Source: Aphelocoma coerulescens | Lineage: Eukaryota > Chordata > Aves > Passeriformes > Corvidae | Reading direction: 5' to 3' | Assembly: GCF_041296385.1 (NCBI RefSeq) | Contig: NC_091016.1 | Location: 12,997,497 to 13,061,496 of the forward strand | Length of the DNA: 64,000 nucleotides | Part shown: in pieces, positions 13,360 through 25,765 of the stretch | Position numbering within the stretch: position 1 is the first letter of the stretch | Layout of the letters: each line of letters begins with the position of its first letter | Notes under the pieces: model-generated | Told to the model about the DNA's origin: nothing | Seen by the model: the letters and a program-made list of their open reading frames with translations, nothing else | Databases searched by the model: none | Program-made: the position numbers and the translations under genes

Positions 13360-14886
13360 AGGGAAACATCATTGGGTCTCTGGAACGTGATGAGATTTGT
13401 TCAAGTCCTGAATGAATTGACTGGTGTAGTTGCCAAGCCACTCTCCGTGATATTTGAAAAGCCATGGCAGACAGGTGAAATCCCTGGTGATTGGCAAAGG
13501 GGAAGATTGTACCTATCTTTAAAAAGGGTAGACTGGAGGACCCTGAGAATTACCAACCTGTCAGCCTCACCTTTGTGCCTGGAAAGATCACAGAACAGAT
13601 CCTCTGAGAAACTCTGCTAAGGCACACGAAGAACAGGGAGGTGATTCAGCACAGCCAGAACAGCTTCACCAAGGGCAAGTCTTGCCCGACCAACTCAGTG
13701 GCCTTCCATGATGAAGTGACTGCATCAATGGACAAGGGAAGGATTACAGGTGTCATTTATCTGGACTTCTGTAAAGCCTTTGAATTGGTCTCCCACAGCA
13801 TCCTTCTCTCTAAATTAGAGAGAGACGGATTTGATGAGTGGACTGCTGGATGGATAAGAAAGTGGTTGGATGTTTGCATCCAGAGGGTAGTGGTCAATGG
13901 TTCAGAGTCCTGACAGACATCAGTGACGAGTGGTGTCTCTCAGGGGTCCATACTGGGATCAGTGTGATTTAATATCTTCATTAATGACATGGACAAAGGG
14001 TTCAAGTGCACTCTCAGCAGATGACACCAAGCTGAGTGGTGTGGCCCAGAGGGACCTGGACAAGCTTGAGAATTGGGACCACTGGAATTTCATAAGATTC
14101 AGTAAGACCAAGTGCAAGGTGCTGTACCTGGGTCAGGGCAAGCCCCGGTGTCAATCCAGGCTGGGGGCTGGACAGATGGAAAGCAGCCTTGGGAAGAAGG
14201 ACTTGGGGGTGCTGGTGGATAAGAGGCTTGACATGATCCAGCCATGTGCACTGGCAGCTCAAAAAGCCAAATCTGCCGTGGGCTGCATCCAAGGCAGTGT
14301 GGGTGGCAGATGAGGAGGAATTCTGCTGCTCTGCTTCACTCTGGTGAGATCCCACCTGCAGTGCTGCATCCAGACCTGGGGTACCCAGAACAGGAAGGAC
14401 ATCAACCTGTTGGAACCAGTCCAGAGCAGGCCACCAAGATGAGTATAGGCATAGAGAACCTCTGCTATGAGAGAACTGGAATTGGGACTGGGGTTGGGAT
14501 TTGAGATTGTACAGCCTGGAAAAGAAAAGGCTTTGGAGTGACTTAAGTGTGGCCTTCCAATACCTGAAGGGAGTCCACAAAAAAAAAATGGAGACAGACT
14601 ATTTAAAAGAGCATGTAGTGACAAGGCAAAATGGCATAAAACTGAGAGTAGGTTTAGATATTAGGAAGAAATTCTTTACTATGGGGGTGGTGAGGCACTG
14701 GAACAAATTCCCCAGAGAAGTTGTGGATGATCCCTCCCTGGACATGTTCAAGGCCAGGCTGGATGGAGCTCTGAGCGACCTGGTCTGGTGGAAGGTGTCC
14801 CTGTCCATAGCAGTTGGGTTGGAATGAGATATCTTTAGGGTCCCTCCCAAATCTTACCATTCCATGATTATGATTCTATAATTATA
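13360..14886 (+). mobile_element. CR1 LINE, 5'-truncated, with dead reverse transcriptase
   Basis: A CR1 (Chicken Repeat 1) non-LTR retrotransposon in plus orientation. It covers roughly the second half of ORF2, which encodes the reverse transcriptase, and runs to the 3' end. Recognisable pieces are a segment reading VVAKPLSVIFEKPWQTG, the RT core [19 protein letters not shown] (about 13756-13812), the segment reading GVSQGS before an LFNIF-like stretch (about 13930-13985), and the catalytic box, which now reads SADDTKLSG (about 14015-14041) where the family has F/YADD. A short deletion just before this box removes the aromatic residue and shifts frame. Further stops occur, for example near 13618 and 13912. 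The 3' end is typical, with a GGTTGGAATGAGAT-like motif and a decayed ATTCTATGATT-type tail at about 14815-14886. Heavy damage suggests an old copy that cannot move. It lies alone among unique sequence. Confidence 0.93.
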
Positions 14887-16084
14887 TTATTTTTTCCATG
14901 GGGAAGATGCAACAAAGCAGTATGGACCTAGGACAGTAGAGCAGTCCCCAGGGGCAGTGGCCAGGTGAGAAGTGAACCTGATACTTGCTAGGCCCAGGAA
15001 GTATAACTGTGTCAGGTGATGGGTCACAGCTTAACAAGATGGGGGATGGAGAGAAGGGAGGAGAGTGCCAGGGTGACTCCAGCAAGCTGTGTGTACCTAA
15101 GGCCAGCTCTCAGCTCTGCACTACACTGTAGTTCTGCAGTACAGACATACATATTCCCTGATCTCAGAGATGACAAGAAAAACCATGACTGTGATTCATC
15201 TGTAATTTCCCTTTCTAGCTCCAAATGTGAAACTGCTTGGGAGTCTTTCTGTGTATGAATTAAGAATTGTACATACTTTGCTTCATTCATATATTTCTTT
15301 AATTATCAGGTGCCCAGCTTGTTCTAAGAAAGCATCTGATTGTCCTTAAAATATAGTTCATACCCATCCTTTATCAGAAGAAAAGCTGCAACCCTTACAA
15401 AAGACAAATCATTCCAACCCACCATCCTGTCACTGAAAAAATGCCATTGATAATTTGCCAATCGGTTCATTTTGTACACTAAAAGGGAAATCAGATAATT
15501 GCTTTGGCAAGACTGTACATTGCTTATTTCATGTGGCTATTGCACAACCTTCAGCAAAAATGTATTTAAAAAAAAAAGTTTTCAGAGACTTTTAAGCCTA
15601 TCCTCTTGTGACCAGCATCCTCTTTTTCCTGCTCCAAAATCTCACAGCTTTACTTTATCCTTGACCACAAAATCAGCATAAAAAGTGAAACTTGACATGA
15701 ATTGGGGGAGTAGTTTTTAAGTAAAGATGAAACAAATCTTAGAAGTATTTTAGTCATTTTTAAATATTTAAAGACTGCAACCACAAAATCTAAGTTTTGT
15801 ATTTCAGATACTTTTATGCACTGGTCTAACTAAAACCAGCTTCATATAAAATCACAGTTTTGCAAGTCAGCTCACTTCCATAAAGAGAACCATTCCCTTA
15901 AGCTACTGCTAAAAGGTCATTTGGTCTGCAGAGTCTTGCCCCCTTCTCTAGTACACTCCTCTTAGCAGAATGGGAATGACCCAGCATCCCATAAACCTCT
16001 AAGCCCTTGAAATACCAGAGGCACCCAAGTCAAAGAGTAAGAAAAACCATTAATTTGGCATTCATTCCCTTTTTAGATGCTTGG
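14887..16084. other. Gene-free stretch after CR1
   Basis: Nothing recognised. Open frames of 60-90 codons near 15016-15290 occur on both strands and lack motifs. Short A runs occur (for example near 15570). Confidence 0.55.
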
Positions 16085-16094
16085 TGTAAGTCAT

Positions 16095-16210
16095 TTCTGG
16101 ACCTGGATCCTGCAAAGGCTCAAACACAGGTTTAAACTTTACACACTGCATGGGGTTCCATTTACTTCAACAATTGCAAACACTGTGAGACTTAGGGACT
16201 TATAAACTGA
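16095..16210. mobile_element. Relic of an ancient palindromic DNA-transposon-like repeat
   Basis: The text GGATCCTGCAAAGGCTCAAA, then TTTAAACTTTACACAC, then TTCCATTTACTTCAA, followed by a degraded mirror half, resembles a palindromic nonautonomous element common in turtles, crocodilians and birds (core: gatcctgcaaa, ttaactttacgcac, cccattgacttcaatggg). The exact library name is uncertain. Heavily diverged, so an old insertion. Confidence 0.5.
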
Positions 16211-16268
16211 AAACTGGGCTTCACTATCTCTTTAAAAAGGATCCCACCTATCTGGAAAGCCCATTTGT

Positions 16269-16296
16269 GGGGAGAGGGGGGCATTGGGGGAGGGGG
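16269..16296 (+). other. G-quadruplex-forming motif
   Basis: Four G runs (4, 6, 5 and 5 G) separated by AGA, CATT and a single A. This meets the canonical G3+N1-7 pattern, and another GGGG lies at 16305-16308. No promoter or gene is visible nearby, so function is unknown. Confidence 0.75.
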
Positions 16297-19200
16297 TGGA
16301 TGTTGGGGTTGTTAACTTATTACAGTTACATTACACCACGCATTACACCATGATTAGTCCACTGAAAGAAAACAGCAGGAAGGAAAAAAAAATAGCTCCT
16401 ACTTCCTCTCCACTCCCAAGTTAGTTTATTATGTGTATTTGATGGCCCTTCATGAAGACGCAGTAAGACCCTGAACCTGCAATGACCCCTGTTTCCACAC
16501 AGAACATATGGACTTCAGTGCAGGGGTTTGCCTGGACAGGGCTCATTGTCAACTGAGACTCAAACATCCCTGAGCAAGCAGAAAAACTAAAGCATATTTT
16601 AATATTCCTCTTAAAAAAAAAAAAAAAAAGAAGTCCAGCAGGGTTTTACCCTTCTGCTTCCATGAGACACTTCCTATTGTGTTGTTTTACAACTGAACAC
16701 ATCCCTATAGGTGTCGGATGCTCGGCAGAGACTGCACTATTTATACGTAAGGCACCATTCTGCAGCACCTTGAGCTGTGTTATTCAGCACCTTCAACTCT
16801 TTCTGAACTCTGATTGAGATGGGGGCACTCAGCCCCTCTCTGCATGGCACACAAAACTAGCTTACTTTGATCTTAAGTGCTGGAATTGTTTGTGATTAAA
16901 CCTAATTTCATTAAATCCTCAAATTTACCCATTCCCCTAATATTTGCAACTTCACTGAAAACAATACATGTACAAATCACTAGCATGACACATCCTAGTG
17001 AAGATGAAGTTAATTTACAGGATCTAGCCTTTAAAATACAAGGATTTCACAACAAATCTGTTGCTATAGCAACAGAGTAAGCTTATGTGAACTTCAGGCA
17101 TTCATATTCATAGAAACTCCTGAAGCAAGACTGACTGTTGGCCATAACATCCCTACTCTTGCCAAGTTTCAAATAGTGCATGAATTATGCCAAAAATAAA
17201 TGGGTGTGACTAATACAAGCACACAGAACACCAAGGGAAAAAGAAACACCCAAGTTTTTGCCTCTAAGGCAACATTTGTTGATAGAAAAAATGGGCATTT
17301 GGAGAGTATGCCTTTTGCTTTGCTGTATCTTTTTTCTTTACTTGCACATCATAAAAGCCCTACATGCACATTTGCCTGCCATAAATTGTACGACTGCTAG
17401 TAATCGCACATCTTTGCAGTCTATAGAACAAATCTTTTTTTAAAGACTTGCTCCCTTTGTACTCCCCTGGTATTTAAGGAGCACGTGTGTGCTGGAGGAG
17501 GAAAGTCAATCTGTTTTAACTCATACCTTTCTCTGTGACATAGCTGCAAGCAATTCTTTTTGCAGCCTCTGAAAAAAGCATGTCCAGCCTTAGCCTGTGA
17601 CAAGCTCTGTGACATTAAATTCATCTCTCTCACATCCTCTCCTGCCCATCTCATCTCCTCACCCCAACCCAGCCTGCCCACTCTCATTTAGCAAGGTCAG
17701 ATTTTTCCAAGGGCCAGACTGCATTTAATGTGCTGTATCCAGATCCAGAGACTTCCTGCTAATTACTGTGGTCACACTTCCTAATCCAACAAGCATCAAA
17801 CTGCACAGCAGTCTCTGAAGTGGAATAGGTTACCTGGCGATGTGCTGCAGGTCATTCAGTTGGCAGATTTTTCTTGATGAAAGACAGTTGTGTAAGGTAG
17901 CTGTCCCAACATGAACAGCTATGTAGACTAATTACATGTGATACACCCACTCTGACTCATGAGATAGCACAGAAGTAAGGGACAGAGGAAGGGGAAGAAG
18001 ATGAAGAGAAAAAGGAAGAGGAAGCACAGTAAGCTCTTAACTCACCCAAGGAAAAAATGAAACTTTCACACTTACCACTCTTCCCTAAGGAATAGAAAAG
18101 TTCTGCAAATTTTGGATTCCAAGATCTTGTTCAAACCAAGATGCAACCTCTCTTTTTCTGTCCCAGCTCCTCTGCTGTACAGCAGCTCCATTTCCCATTG
18201 CAATTCAGCCCAAATCACACTTCCTTCTCAGAACTCAGTAACTTCGTTTGGGTCTGATGGACTCTATAAAGGCTGAGCACATTGAAAACAAACAAGAAAG
18301 CAGTAGAGGCATCTCTCTGGCTGTCATTTCAGCCCATGCTCCCACAGATGACTTTACAGCCTTTCACTTTGCCCAAATCCTGATTTTTGCTAAATGATGG
18401 AATTAGCCCAAACACATGTTGAGAGAAGAATGTGTAGACATGGGAAGGCTCAGGAGACTAAGGCAGACCACCACGGACCAGGGGTTTTGCAGTAGGAAAA
18501 CATAAATCCCTCTAAAAACTGATCTTGAAATTCAGAGTGGGGGATACAGAATAAGGCTTTCTTCTTTGCATGCATCATCTCAACAGTTAGTTCACCTTTT
18601 CAGATCAAGTGTTAGGCCCTGAACTCACAATCTTTCCCAGCATGTTTTTTGACAGAATGGTGACCTCCAACATGCCTCCTGTCAGGCATGTCAACGTGTT
18701 TTCCCTCTTTTCAGGTGTGATGACATCCCCAAAACTTCAACTCAGCAACAGAATTTTAGCCAGGACTCAGGATGATCCCCTCACCTTTCCCTGTGAGTTT
18801 ATTAGCATAGTTATTTTCATTTATCTTGACAGTTAGTTAAATTCAATTTGTTTGAACAGTGTTCATTAGAGAATTTCAAGATAAACTATTTGATAAAAGT
18901 TAGCCAGGTCAACAACTGAAAGTAAGGACATGCCATCTCCTCAGAACAAAAGAGTTGGCCCAATGGAGTAGATTAGGTAAGACACAACTTGTTACAACAA
19001 GGTTGCTTCAGGAATGGTGACACTTGGCCAGGTTTCCGTGCATGTGACCTGTTCCTGGGGGAGGTTGTATTGATCTAGATACTAAGTTGCAAATGAAACA
19101 AGTGTTGCTTACTAGTTATAGTATCTTCTGTTAGCATGGAAGGAATGCTCAAGAATGGAAAGCTGTGAAATACGGTACGTCTGTATGAGTAAGGATGATG

Positions 19201-21470
19201 AGAACACAACTTGCTGATCCATTTTGACAGTCCACTTGTGCATGATAAAGAAGGCTGCTTTCAGTTTCCAGGATTTAGGCCTGGAAGCTGGGAGATCTTG
19301 TATGAACACAACAGAAAAACAAGGGGGAGGGGAAGAAGGTGACAAATCACAAAAGCTACTCATGGTCCATGGATTATTTAAGAATACCTGTGTTACCTGA
19401 ACGCTTGACCTTGCTTTGCCCTGGATTATTCATAATGCTGGCATCGAGTCGCCACTTGCCAGGAAAATCGTACTGGGTTACTCACCATCACATGAGACGG
19501 GCCTGCCTCCAAACAGAGCAGATTCAACCAATGCTAAAAATTGCACGTATCCATAACCCTTTGCCAGTTGACTGCCTATTTCCCAGCCATAAGGGTTTTG
19601 GTAGTTTGGCCTTCAGCCCTGTTGCTAACAGCACTCAACTGAACAAAACAACGTCTCTTCTGAGCATGCTGGGGCACTAGCAGACACCACAAAGCCAAGT
19701 ATGCCCCTGAGGACTTGCTCAGAGCTCCCAGAAAGGCTTACCTTGGCTAAAATATGCCTTGGGTCAAACTCTGCTGCCTTATATCAGGATACAACAGCCA
19801 GGCAAAGAACCAAGAAGTGGAATCGCCCACTAGATTTTACACCACCAGCCACCATTGACTTACACTAAATTTGTGTTAGAAGTCGCTCAAATCTAACTCA
19901 GTCCTCCCTGTCATCTCATTCTGAAATGCTGGCTATGGATTTTGTCTTCTTGTTTCATAACTACATTTTGGACTCATTTGATTGCTTCTTGAACTCTCAT
20001 GCAGCACTTTGACTCTGACTTGGTCACAGCATAGTACGGTATCCCATGAATACACTTTCCTCTTGGAGTTTTTAGTGAAGGACTTCTGGAGCATGCAAGC
20101 CTGCCCTCCCTCAGGCTCTAAACCATCCATCCTTTCAGGACTAGAATGCCAGCACCCTGGGGCAGTAGAGACAGTCCCTGGAAAGGACTAGCAAGAAGAT
20201 CTGAAACTTGCTTTCAGTTCTACCCATTAGCCATTTTTGATGACCAACACCCTTTGGGAGAAACACTAACTACTGGAAAGCAGAAGCAAATTCCTACAGC
20301 TTCATTCTAACAGTAGCCAAGGCTGTGTTGGTAGGCCAAGTAGTGGCCATTCCCTTTAAATGTATTAATTCTGCTTTTTAGAGAAACGTGAGTCTTGGCA
20401 GAACAGGTGGAAAGATTTCAAAGCAGTTAGAATTACAGCTGTTCCAGATGTGGGTCACCATGTTCAAACTGGTATTCTTAATACCAGTTCCCAGAACTGC
20501 TCAGGACTTGGAGCTTAATTTTCTTCAAGAGTTGAGATTAGTTGACTCCAGTGGAAACCTTAGCTTTTGTCCCAGTCAAGCTCTCATTTCCATTTCTGTC
20601 CTCTAGAACAGCTAAATTTATCTCAACCTGTTTGAACTTATTGGACTTCTTACTCTTTTCTTCCAGAAAGATGTTGGTTGTTTATAGCCTGCAGTTTTTT
20701 GGAGGGAAAGAGGTTTCAGGCCAAAAAAAAACCATGTAAGTGAGATGGTGGCATTTATAGCCAGGAAGACATTGTTCTGTGAACAATGAAAGGGCAGCCT
20801 CTGCAAAAGAGCAGGATTCTGGGCACCCCTACCAAACTGCCCACCACAGCCATGTCAGAGACTGCCTATATAAGCCAGCCAGGAGCACCAGCAGGCCTAA
20901 CTACCTCTAGAAGAGGGAGGTTTGCTCTTAAGTGCTTTAAGGCTGCCCTTTCCTAGACATTAAGGCAATATCCAAAGGTCCTTTGATACTTTGCTCCCAG
21001 GCAAATGCCTAAATTCTTCTGGGAATTGAGAAGTCCTCTGCTAATTTACAGTGTCAGAAGTTTGAGTGACACAGGCCATGCTATGTCTTAAGGCTTCCTG
21101 TTTTCCAGCTCAGGGGATTGAAAATGCCACGTACTAAAATTTAATAAAGACCACACTGACTTCAAGATGAACTATTAAGGAGCCAATGGAACAGACTGCC
21201 ACAAATACTGGATGTGAAACGGAGCCACTGATAAGGTTTTGTTGATGAGTTCTATTACTCACCATAAAGGACCTTAACTACATCTAGAAGACAGGAAAGA
21301 AACTGCATTCCTAAGCACCATTTTTAAAAACTCCAATGCTTTAAGTAAGAGCACTAAATATCTATTGAAGTGTCAAATTCAGAATGACTCTGCTCTTGGT
21401 AAATGAAGGCTTCAGTTTTCCTGGTAGCAAGATGGAGATCTGGTACATAGAGATGAGAAACATTTCCCTC
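16297..21470. other. Gene-free unique sequence
   Basis: No gene recognised. At about 16460-16570 a short stretch (CCTGAACCTGCAA, then GACCCCTGTTTC, then GACTTCAGTGCAGGGGTTTG) resembles another old palindromic amniote repeat, but weakly. A 17-A run lies at 16613-16629. A purine-rich patch lies at about 17980-18030. An isolated TATA-like word (CTATATAAG, 20866-20874) has no supporting transcription unit. Confidence 0.55.
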
Positions 21471-21479
21471 ATTAATCTC

Positions 21480-21575
21480 TATGGGTCTGCCTGGAGACCC
21501 AAATCTTAAGCACATGCTTATATACTTGATTGAACACAGAAAAAACTTAAGCACACGTTTGAGTATTTTGATGAG
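21480..21575. mobile_element. Relic of palindromic repeat (TTAAGCACATGCTTA type)
   Basis: CTTAAGCACATGCTTA near 21507 and ACTTAAGCACACG near 21546 form the two degraded halves of a palindromic element similar to the one at 16095-16210. Strongly diverged; no transposase; the name is not certain. Confidence 0.45.
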
Positions 21576-24500
21576 TGTTGCCATATGAATTTCAACATGG
21601 CTTTACAGATCTATAGTTTGACTGACAGACTCAACCCTTTCAAACATATATTATCTAATTAGTGCCTGAAGGGAAAGGCCTAGATATAGAACATTTGTCT
21701 TTTAGCACACAACTCACACAGCATTTCATGATGTCTTGACACTTATTAATTGCATTCAGTTTGAATATAAACAATGTCACATGATCCTTAATCGAGCATT
21801 GGCTGAAATACCATAAACAAAGGATTACAAGCATAGAGCAGGGAGGATGTGTCTCAGGGGATGCCATGGGGAATTTTGGTTGTGTCCAGTCTTGTTCTCA
21901 CACAATAAGGAAAACAGAATCATAAACAAGCCAAAATTTGTAGATGGTAGAAAACAGACATGAGAACAGCCAGAAAAACAGGCAACCTGGAAATGTTTGA
22001 AATTTGGTGGACAGAGAAAGAAAGAAAGAGTTGTAATGGAAAGGAAGTAAGAAATTTCTATCTTCTTCTTAGCTGGAACAAAGAAAATATTTTCAACACT
22101 TTCTGTCTGAAGAGTTAGAAAAACCTCCAAGGATTATCCAAAGTATGCACAAGACTCTAGCAGAGACAGTATCCCAGTATCATACAGATCAATAAGACTG
22201 GGTTACTCTCTCCAGGGAGAAAGGCAGAAGTAGAAAGGTTCTGTAAATCCACCATGTCTTCTAAAAATCTCTAGCAGCAGGAATGGCACCAGCATAAACC
22301 CCCTTCCTGCCTCCCCTCCATCTGCCAAGATTCTTCCCTGAGGCTGTTCCAGCTTTGCCATCTCCAAGTCTATGGACTACAGACTTCAGTCATCCCAGCT
22401 CCCATTACAGGATGGGACTTGTTACAGAGGCAAGACAAACTTATTTTCCTGGCTTGGTCATGATAGCTGGGAAATTCCTTCCTTGCTCAAGCAATCAGAG
22501 CCTGGGACCCCAGGATGTGACTGCCACCAACAGGCAGTGGAAGAAGTGGATGATACAAAAGCACTCCAGGGTCTGAGAGTCTCCTACAAGTGTGTATGAC
22601 TTTGAAGGTGTTCACAAGAACATGGAAGGTCCTGTGGGATTGAAGGACAAGAGCCTAAACTTGCAATGAAAACTAAAAGGACCACAAACTTTGGCAACCT
22701 CTTTCTGAATAGAATACAATCTACCCTTCAGCTAAGACGAAGCCAAGTGCTGGAGCCTCCATTGTGTGTTTGCAGAGCTGCAAGAAGCTAGTCTAAACAC
22801 ATTTTTTCACATTAGTTTGGCATTTGCTAAAAGCCACTACAGCTGCATTTATAGCAATACATTTTTTCAGATGACCAGAAGACTTATTTTCATCTGCCGA
22901 TCAATTAATTCATTTATCATTTCGACCTTTCCTTTAAGTAAAAGTGTTCTCTCATAACTTTCATACCATTGTAAATTTTTACCATGTGGGGGAATCAAGT
23001 AAAATTCACCAGAGCTTTCAACCAGTGTGAGAGAGAAAGAGATGAACAAAAGTGCAGCAATGGTATATTTCAGAGCAAAATAATTTATTCTGCCTAACAA
23101 TAAAGCTCCTATCTAGAAACAAGACTGATTATTCATAATGCTACCCACTGCTATTACCAGAACTCTCTACAGCCCCGACAAGCTTCTATCCATGTTTAAC
23201 ATGTCAAAGTCAATTTGCCTTTCCACGTGTGTATTTCATAGCATTACTTCAGCATACAACCAGCCACCCAAGTAACAAATCGAGTACACATTTGTTTGTA
23301 TGTATTTAATATTACCCTAGCTCCTGCCAGCTTTAAAAGAACACACAGATTAGAAATAACTGAGCTTTCTTTAGGAAAAGATCTGCCATGAAAAGTTCGT
23401 TTTTCTTTAAGCAGCCTAATGGTAGAGGGTTACTATTTTAAAGTACAGATTGTGTAATTGTATATCTTTACAGTTACATATTGCAATAAACAGCATGATT
23501 TATAGCAAGAGTAACAAAGGACAGGGATATCTCCCCTAACAAACACCCTGCAATGGCAAACTCCAGATAACTGGAAAACTAAGGGATACACCAAAGAGCA
23601 CACAGCAAGCAAACTGACCATACAGATTCGGCTCAGATCCATCAGGCCTCCTAACCCTTGCAACATCACTCACCCCAAGCCAGCTACTGGAATCATTGAT
23701 AGCTCAAGTAAAGCAACAGTACATAGACACAGATCAGGTCCATACAGTCAGAATCAGACTTTTCAGCCCCAGTGACACAGGACCAGGCTGTCTCTGCCTG
23801 TGGTCCCACTTCTAGGGGCACCAGCGCTTTCAGCTAACTGCTCAAGAGCTGTTTGACAGCAATGCCACCACTTCTGGCATCAAGCTACTCTTGAAAGATA
23901 CGTAACTATTCTTGCTCCTGCATCTCAGCCAACACATCTCTGCTCAGTTTGCCCCACGTCCGGACAGCCACTCCCAGAAGTCTGACAACATCCTGCAAAC
24001 AGTTTCATCTGCCCAAGAAGCACCGCAGCTTCAGCTGGAGTACCTGAGGGTATAAAATCCACTATGTCCTCCTCAGCCCCATCACTGCCCACCATCAAGC
24101 ACATCCCCATCAGCTCCCACACAACCAGGGGAATTAACAACGGTTTGCTCACCCTCCAGAGGACAGCTTCTGCTGCCTGGTAGCCTCAGGATCCTGCTGC
24201 ACCTCAAACACAGGGCCCAGTCTCCAGAACCCTCACAGCTCTCCCATTCCACTCCAACTGAATATCTTTTTATAGCCCAGCCTCCTCACACTGCATAAGG
24301 CTCCTAGGCTGACTGAGAGCCTCTAATGCTCCTCTGCCTGGTAGAGGGTGGGAATGTGCCTCCCCACGTGGCTTTACAAATACTGAACAACTTCACACAG
24401 TCTCTGCAAAGACAGAGAAATTGTCGTGTCCCCAGTCAGGGAAACCAAGGCAGCAGTTTCAGCATCACTCCTGCTGCCTGTCAGCACCAAACCTGTGCCT

Positions 24501-25367
24501 TTCTTACATGAGCACAGGGAGCCAGGAACAGCTGTGCAGGCCATAAGCAGATCAGCTCCTCACGCACTGAAAAGCTTGTCTGAAGTGCCCAGTGCCAATG
24601 AGCTCTGAAGCCGATTTCCACAAAGTACTAGCAGGGCTCCCTTTTGGATGAATCACCTTCACAGCCAAAAAATGAAAGCCTCAGGAAAGCTTATTATCCA
24701 TGAAATGCAGACTTGCCAAAAAATACAAAGCCCCCAGCATTGTGAATTTAGCTTACCTTGGAGCATCGCTGCTATTTTAATGGAAAGACACCTAAGTATG
24801 CAAACACTGAAGTACAGGTTAAGAAAAGCTAGCTGAAATCTCTGGCCCAATTTTCTTCCTGCTCACATTTCTGAAACAAGCCCATTTGGGTCTGGGATAT
24901 TCCTCTGCTTTCATATAACCAAAATCAGGACAATCTAAACTATCCCTGGACATTCAGCTTTAAAATACATGTATCCCTCCTTCACACTGTACACTGCATG
25001 TACCTGCTACCACAAGAGAATAACAAAAATCAATGGTTTTGTGTGCTCACTTGTGTTCTTCTGAATAAATACACAAAATACTGAAGATTTTCCTCTAAGT
25101 TACTTTGGGAGAGCTCCTGCAGTCATTCTTTTTGTCTTGTGAGCATTTCCTCTAATAAACGCAACACCCAGAAATATTGAGTTTGTGTCACAGAGACACT
25201 TCCTTACAGCTGAGAATCATCAGGCTTTGAATCCAGCTAAAAAGAGATGAATTAGCAAATACAGATGACATGTTACTATTTCCTTTAAGAGAAGGCCTCA
25301 CCAGCACACATGATGAATTCTGACACCCATACATGATACAAATAAATAGCAATGATTTTTTTATTAT
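21576..25367. other. Gene-free unique sequence
   Basis: No exon or RNA gene recognised. Open frames (for example 21825-22130 minus and 22355-22599 plus) lack motifs and do not continue through plausible splice partners that I can see. The 23.7-24.6 kb part is somewhat richer in C and G but has few CpGs, so it is not an island. Confidence 0.55.
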
Positions 25368-25384
25368 TATTATTATTATTATTT
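25368..25384. repeat. (ATT)n microsatellite
   Basis: About six to seven ATT trimer units following a T run. No gene association. Confidence 0.85.
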
Positions 25385-25682
25385 GGAGCATCAGGCAAGC
25401 TTTCTCCATTTGAGATTTGAACAAAAGGTATCACACTTTTTTCCATTTACAGCTTATACCTTGGACAGCGCTGACAACAATTAAAATGAGGTAAAAAAAG
25501 CTTCCCAAATACTTTGGCATTGTCTGGATGACCACTGAATTTTAATAACAATTTCAATTAATTAAGACAGGAAAACACCAGAGTCATAACAACAGTGGTA
25601 TTTTATTGGCAGGCTGTTGTGGGAAAGAGTATTCATCTGTTGGCCAGCAATAAAAATCAAAATAACTGCAAGTAGCCTTGGG

Positions 25683-25765
25683 GCTAGAATCTGCTCTTAT
25701 TTACACCATCCAGGTAATTCCATTTATTGCAGTGGGACTTCTCCAGACAGATATTGTGGTTGTGC
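25683..25765. mobile_element. Relic of palindromic repeat (TTTACACC type)
   Basis: AGAATCTGCTCTTATTTACA, then CAGGTAATTCCATTTATTGC, then AGTGGGACTTCTCC matches the left part of an old amniote palindromic repeat whose core alternates acttacacc, gtaactccattga and cttcaatggagtt. The right half is decayed. Old and non-mobile; name uncertain. Confidence 0.5.

Noticed and set aside
14014..14624. Minus-strand frames of 121-188 codons over the first CR1
   Set aside because: Antisense shadows of the plus-strand LINE.
20866..20874. TATA-box-like CTATATAAG
   Set aside because: No initiator, CpG island, transcript or downstream coding frame supports a promoter; such words are common by chance.
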